Source: an uncultured bacterium
GTDB lineage: Bacteria; Cyanobacteriota; Vampirovibrionia; Gastranaerophilales; Gastranaerophilaceae
Assembly: GCA_902776035.1 (NCBI GenBank)
Contig: CACYOO010000009.1
Coordinates: forward strand, 18,502 to 82,501
Direction: 5' to 3'
DNA: 64,000 nt
A program made the position numbers and the translations under genes. The notes under the pieces are model-generated. The model did no database searches. It was given only the letters and a program-made list of their open reading frames with translations, and was not told where the DNA came from. Positions 62,039 to 64,000 of this stretch are shown here, piece after piece; the first letter of the stretch is position 1, and each line of letters opens with the position of its first letter.

Positions 62039-62109
62039 AATTTTCAAAAAAGAACTTTACAATAAAAAATTAGTTTGATATAATAAATATACAAAAAATA
62101 TAAAAACAT

Positions 62110-62181
62110 TCCTCAGTAGCTCAATGGTGGAGCAACCGGCTGTTAACCGGTAGGTTGTTGGTTCGAGCCCAACCTGGGGAG
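62110..62181 (+). tRNA. tRNA-Asn(GUU)
   Basis: Acceptor TCCTCAG with CTGGGGA, discriminator G, anticodon stem ACCGG/CCGGT around CTGTTAA (anticodon GTT), T-arm GTTGGTTCGAGCCCAAC. CCA is not encoded. A run of T follows immediately. Confidence 0.95.
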
Positions 62182-62193
62182 TTTTTTATTGCA

Positions 62194-62217
62194 AAGGCCG
62201 TTTTTAATGACGGCCTT
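62194..62217 (+). terminator. Hairpin after tRNA-Asn
   Basis: AAGGCCGT/ACGGCCTT with an eight-base loop, thirteen bases after the tRNA. The T-run lies before rather than after it, so it may be a second or bidirectional stop signal. Confidence 0.45.
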
Positions 62218-62895
62218 AAATATTGGATTAGTGTATTTAATCTTTGCTAATTTTTGCTAAATCCAATATAATTATAACTTCTCTGGACAAATTGAAAATA
62301 TGTAATTGAAAATTTATGCCCCTTTTTGCCCGTTGTTTTTAGGTTTGAGGCACTTCCCACATAATGATAACCAATATGTAATTGAAGTCCGAAATGTCCA
62401 CTTTCGATTACACGAAAATCCGATTTAAATCACCCTTAAATGCCGTTTAATATAAATTTTATGGGCTCTGCCGGCATTGATCCAAATCGGACATTTCAAT
62501 TACATATTTTTATTGTTCCCACTGAAAGCCGGAACTGTTTACAAAGCAATAAATACGATAAATTCCCCGATTTTAGTGGGAAGCATCTTCCCTCTCAATT
62601 TCAATTACATTTTCATTTGTTGAATTTTTTGTGAGACTTACATCGTATCAAAATAAAACCCTTAACAGGGAAGCATTTACGAGACATTTTTAGCAGATTA
62701 ACAGATTAACAAAAATTTTTTGTAGATTATCAGAGAGTTTGAGAAAAGTACCCCCGGAAGTTTGAGAGAATTCTCAAACTTTTTAAGTTTCGGGGGAAAT
62801 ATTTCAAAACTTACTGATAAAAACTCTTAAATTCCCTGATAATCCATTCTCAAAGTTACTGATACTTTTTTGATAAGTTATGTGTTGATATGTGT
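62218..62895. other. Repeat-rich noncoding region
   Basis: No convincing gene in about 680 bases. ATGTAATTGAA occurs directly (62297-62310 and 62373-62386, as 14-mers starting AAT) and inverted (62495-62508 and a shorter copy at 62600-62610). GTGGGAA/TTCCCAC motifs alternate with these. A hairpin fills 62751-62796, and TTACTGAT-type repeats follow. The 64-codon frame at 62440 lies inside the repeats and I do not accept it. It looks like a decayed mobile element or regulatory repeat cluster. Confidence 0.55.
62751..62796. repeat. Long hairpin with two nested stems
   Basis: Outer arms CCCCCG/CGGGGG enclose AAGTTTGAGA-GAAT-TCTCAAACTT. There is no adjacent T-run, so it is not an ordinary terminator. 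AGTTTGAGA also occurs just upstream. Confidence 0.6.
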
Positions 62896-63655
62896 TTAAT
62901 TATTAAATTCCAAAATCTTATTATCGTCAGGCACGACAACATTATTTAGTTTTAGAGCTTTTATATCTTCTCTCGTAACGGTTAAGTGGCTTACTGTGTC
63001 CATGTGGCTTGCAATAATAGTTGAATTTTTAGCATATTTTGATATTGCTTTTGTATCCTCAATATCCATAATCAACCTTTCACCCTTGCCAACCAATACA
63101 GTAGCTCCGCAAGCATTTATAATTATTATTTCAGGATTGAATTTATCAATAGCTTGTTTTACTTCTTCACACCAAATTGTATCGCCTGCAACATATAATG
63201 TTTTTTCTTTGTTAGATTTAAATGCTATTCCCATAGCGTCATAAGGCATTCCGATTTGCTCACACATCGGTTTTACAACTTCACGTCTGCCGTGCTGACA
63301 TTGTGTTTTGAATAGTTTTACACCCTCAAAATCTGTCATCATTAAACCCAAAATTTTTAATTATATTCAAATCTGTTTCATTCTGAACAAAGAACGGAAT
63401 ATTTTTATCCAATGCATTTACTGCAAATTCATCAAAATGGTCAGGATGAAAATGGGTTAGAATAACCGCATCCAGGGGTAAATGATTTATATCGAAATCC
63501 TTTGGTAAATCAACTCTTGGCTGCCGAACCTCACTGTTCATTGCACCCTCAAACCCCGGCATAAAGTCCTTCGGCATTAACCATGGGTCAATTAAAAATC
63601 TTTTATCGTTATAAATTACAATTATTGTTGCGTTTCTGATTTGATGAATTTTCAT
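62896..63655 (-). pseudogene. Metallo-beta-lactamase fold hydrolase split by a frameshift
   Basis: The 5' part (from ATG 63655, AAGGAG upstream) holds the zinc motif LTHFHPDHFDEF and ends FGFNDDRF. The 3' part continues DFEGVKLFKTQCQHGRRE, then TLYVAGDTIWCEE, IINACGATVL and IIASHMDTVSHLT. Removing one T from the TTTT run around 63331-63334 joins them (NDDRFEGVKLF), giving about 253 residues, the normal size of UlaG-like hydrolases. It is either a recent mutation or a sequencing error. It lies next to the NifX-like gene. Confidence 0.85.
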
Positions 63656-63666
63656 AATATAACTCC

Positions 63667-64000
63667 TTAATGGTTGCAATGATGTCCTTCGCCATGGTGG
63701 TGGCAGTGCGCGTGATCATGACCTTCGCCGCCGCATGCGTTTACTCCAGTCTCAAGAGAATTTGCCATATATTTTTCTAAAACTTCTTTGATAGGTAACT
63801 CCGGACAGCCTGCAATCACTTCAACTCCGTTTTGTGCAAACATCATCATTGGACGTCCGCCCATTCCGCCTGCCAAAACTTTGCTTACTCCCTGTTCTGA
63901 AATCCAGGCAGCACTCTGACAAGAAATACCATCTTCCGGTATTTTTTCTTCTATAGTTAAAATTTCTTTTGTTTCAGGATTAATTTCAGCAAATGTAAAA
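63667..64000 (-). CDS. NifX/dinitrogenase iron-molybdenum cofactor-like protein, 5' end outside window
   Basis: The visible 110 codons contain TFAEINPETKEILTIEEKIP, ISEQGVSKVLAGGMGGRPMM and MFAQNGVEVIAGCPELPIKE. This is the core of the NifB/NifX (PF02579-type) fold that binds iron or iron-molybdenum clusters. A His/Cys-rich tail (GGEGHDHAHCHHHGEGHHCN) suggests metal storage or sensing. Such proteins occur widely outside nitrogen fixers. The start codon lies right of the window. It is 11 bases before the frameshifted hydrolase in the same direction. Confidence 0.88.
   Translation of the reverse strand, partial: FTFAEINPETKEILTIEEKIPEDGISCQSAAWISEQGVSKVLAGGMGGRPMMMFAQNGVEVIAGCPELPIKEVLEKYMANSLETGVNACGGEGHDHAHCHHHGEGHHCNH

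Noticed and set aside
62440..62634. 64-codon plus-strand reading frame
   Set aside because: It is made of inverted repeats (ATGTAATTGAA type) and lacks a ribosome site or a leaderless -10.

Overview
The window is AT-rich (roughly 30% GC by eye) chromosomal DNA from an anaerobic bacterium with a Gram-negative type envelope. The gene set is glutamate dehydrogenase, Etf and NfnA-type flavoproteins, PreA, CobO, an MsbA-type exporter with a DUF374 acyltransferase, large-type SRP RNA and compact intergenic regions. It would suit a gut Vampirovibrionia/Melainabacteria (Gastranaerophilales) lineage, but that placement is inference. At least nine genes begin with a -10 box exactly six bases before the start codon, so leaderless mRNAs appear common.

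Layout. 1-2.6 kb: small XRE regulators, a HAD-like protein and a secreted nuclease-like protein. 2.8-6 kb: gdhA, cobO, a PilZ protein and tRNA-Leu. 6.0-6.96 kb: a HigB/HigA-type toxin-antitoxin pair between two 37-bp direct repeats. 7.1-31.7 kb: a large accessory block lying between the two ends of a broken acyltransferase gene. From left to right the block holds a MuF-C-like domain protein, a four-gene operon with two caspase-like peptidases, a long surface-glycan operon (DUF374 acyltransferase, glycosyltransferases, a GT8-ABC exporter fusion, radical SAM enzyme, wecB, galE, glf), and a decayed prophage with integrase, gpG, Dam, MuF and a truncated C5 methyltransferase.

31.7-48.3 kb: housekeeping genes. 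They include flavodoxin, preA, recF, dnaJ, grpE, ispD, an NfnA-like gene, etfBA, purA, a 5'-nucleotidase, SRP RNA and a MIF-like gene, followed by an HNH protein and a methyltransferase. 48.3-56.5 kb: a second accessory region with two Fic-domain genes. Between near-identical 126-bp and 33-bp repeats it carries a three-gene defence-like cassette: an 1180-aa nuclease-like giant protein, a PD-(D/E)XK-like protein and a SIR2 NADase. The SIR2 frame has no standard start and overlaps the preceding gene in the -1 frame at an A7 run. 56.6-64 kb: tRNA-Ser, miaB, a Bax-inhibitor protein, an ABC exporter, tRNA-Asn, a repeat-rich intergenic stretch, a frameshifted metallo-beta-lactamase gene and a NifX-like gene cut by the window end.

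The two best candidates for undescribed systems are the caspase-like operon (8.15-11.06 kb) and the giant protein/REase/SIR2 cassette (50.0-55.1 kb). Both sit in mobile-looking contexts. Assigning either to antiphage defence is inference from domain content and neighbourhood.
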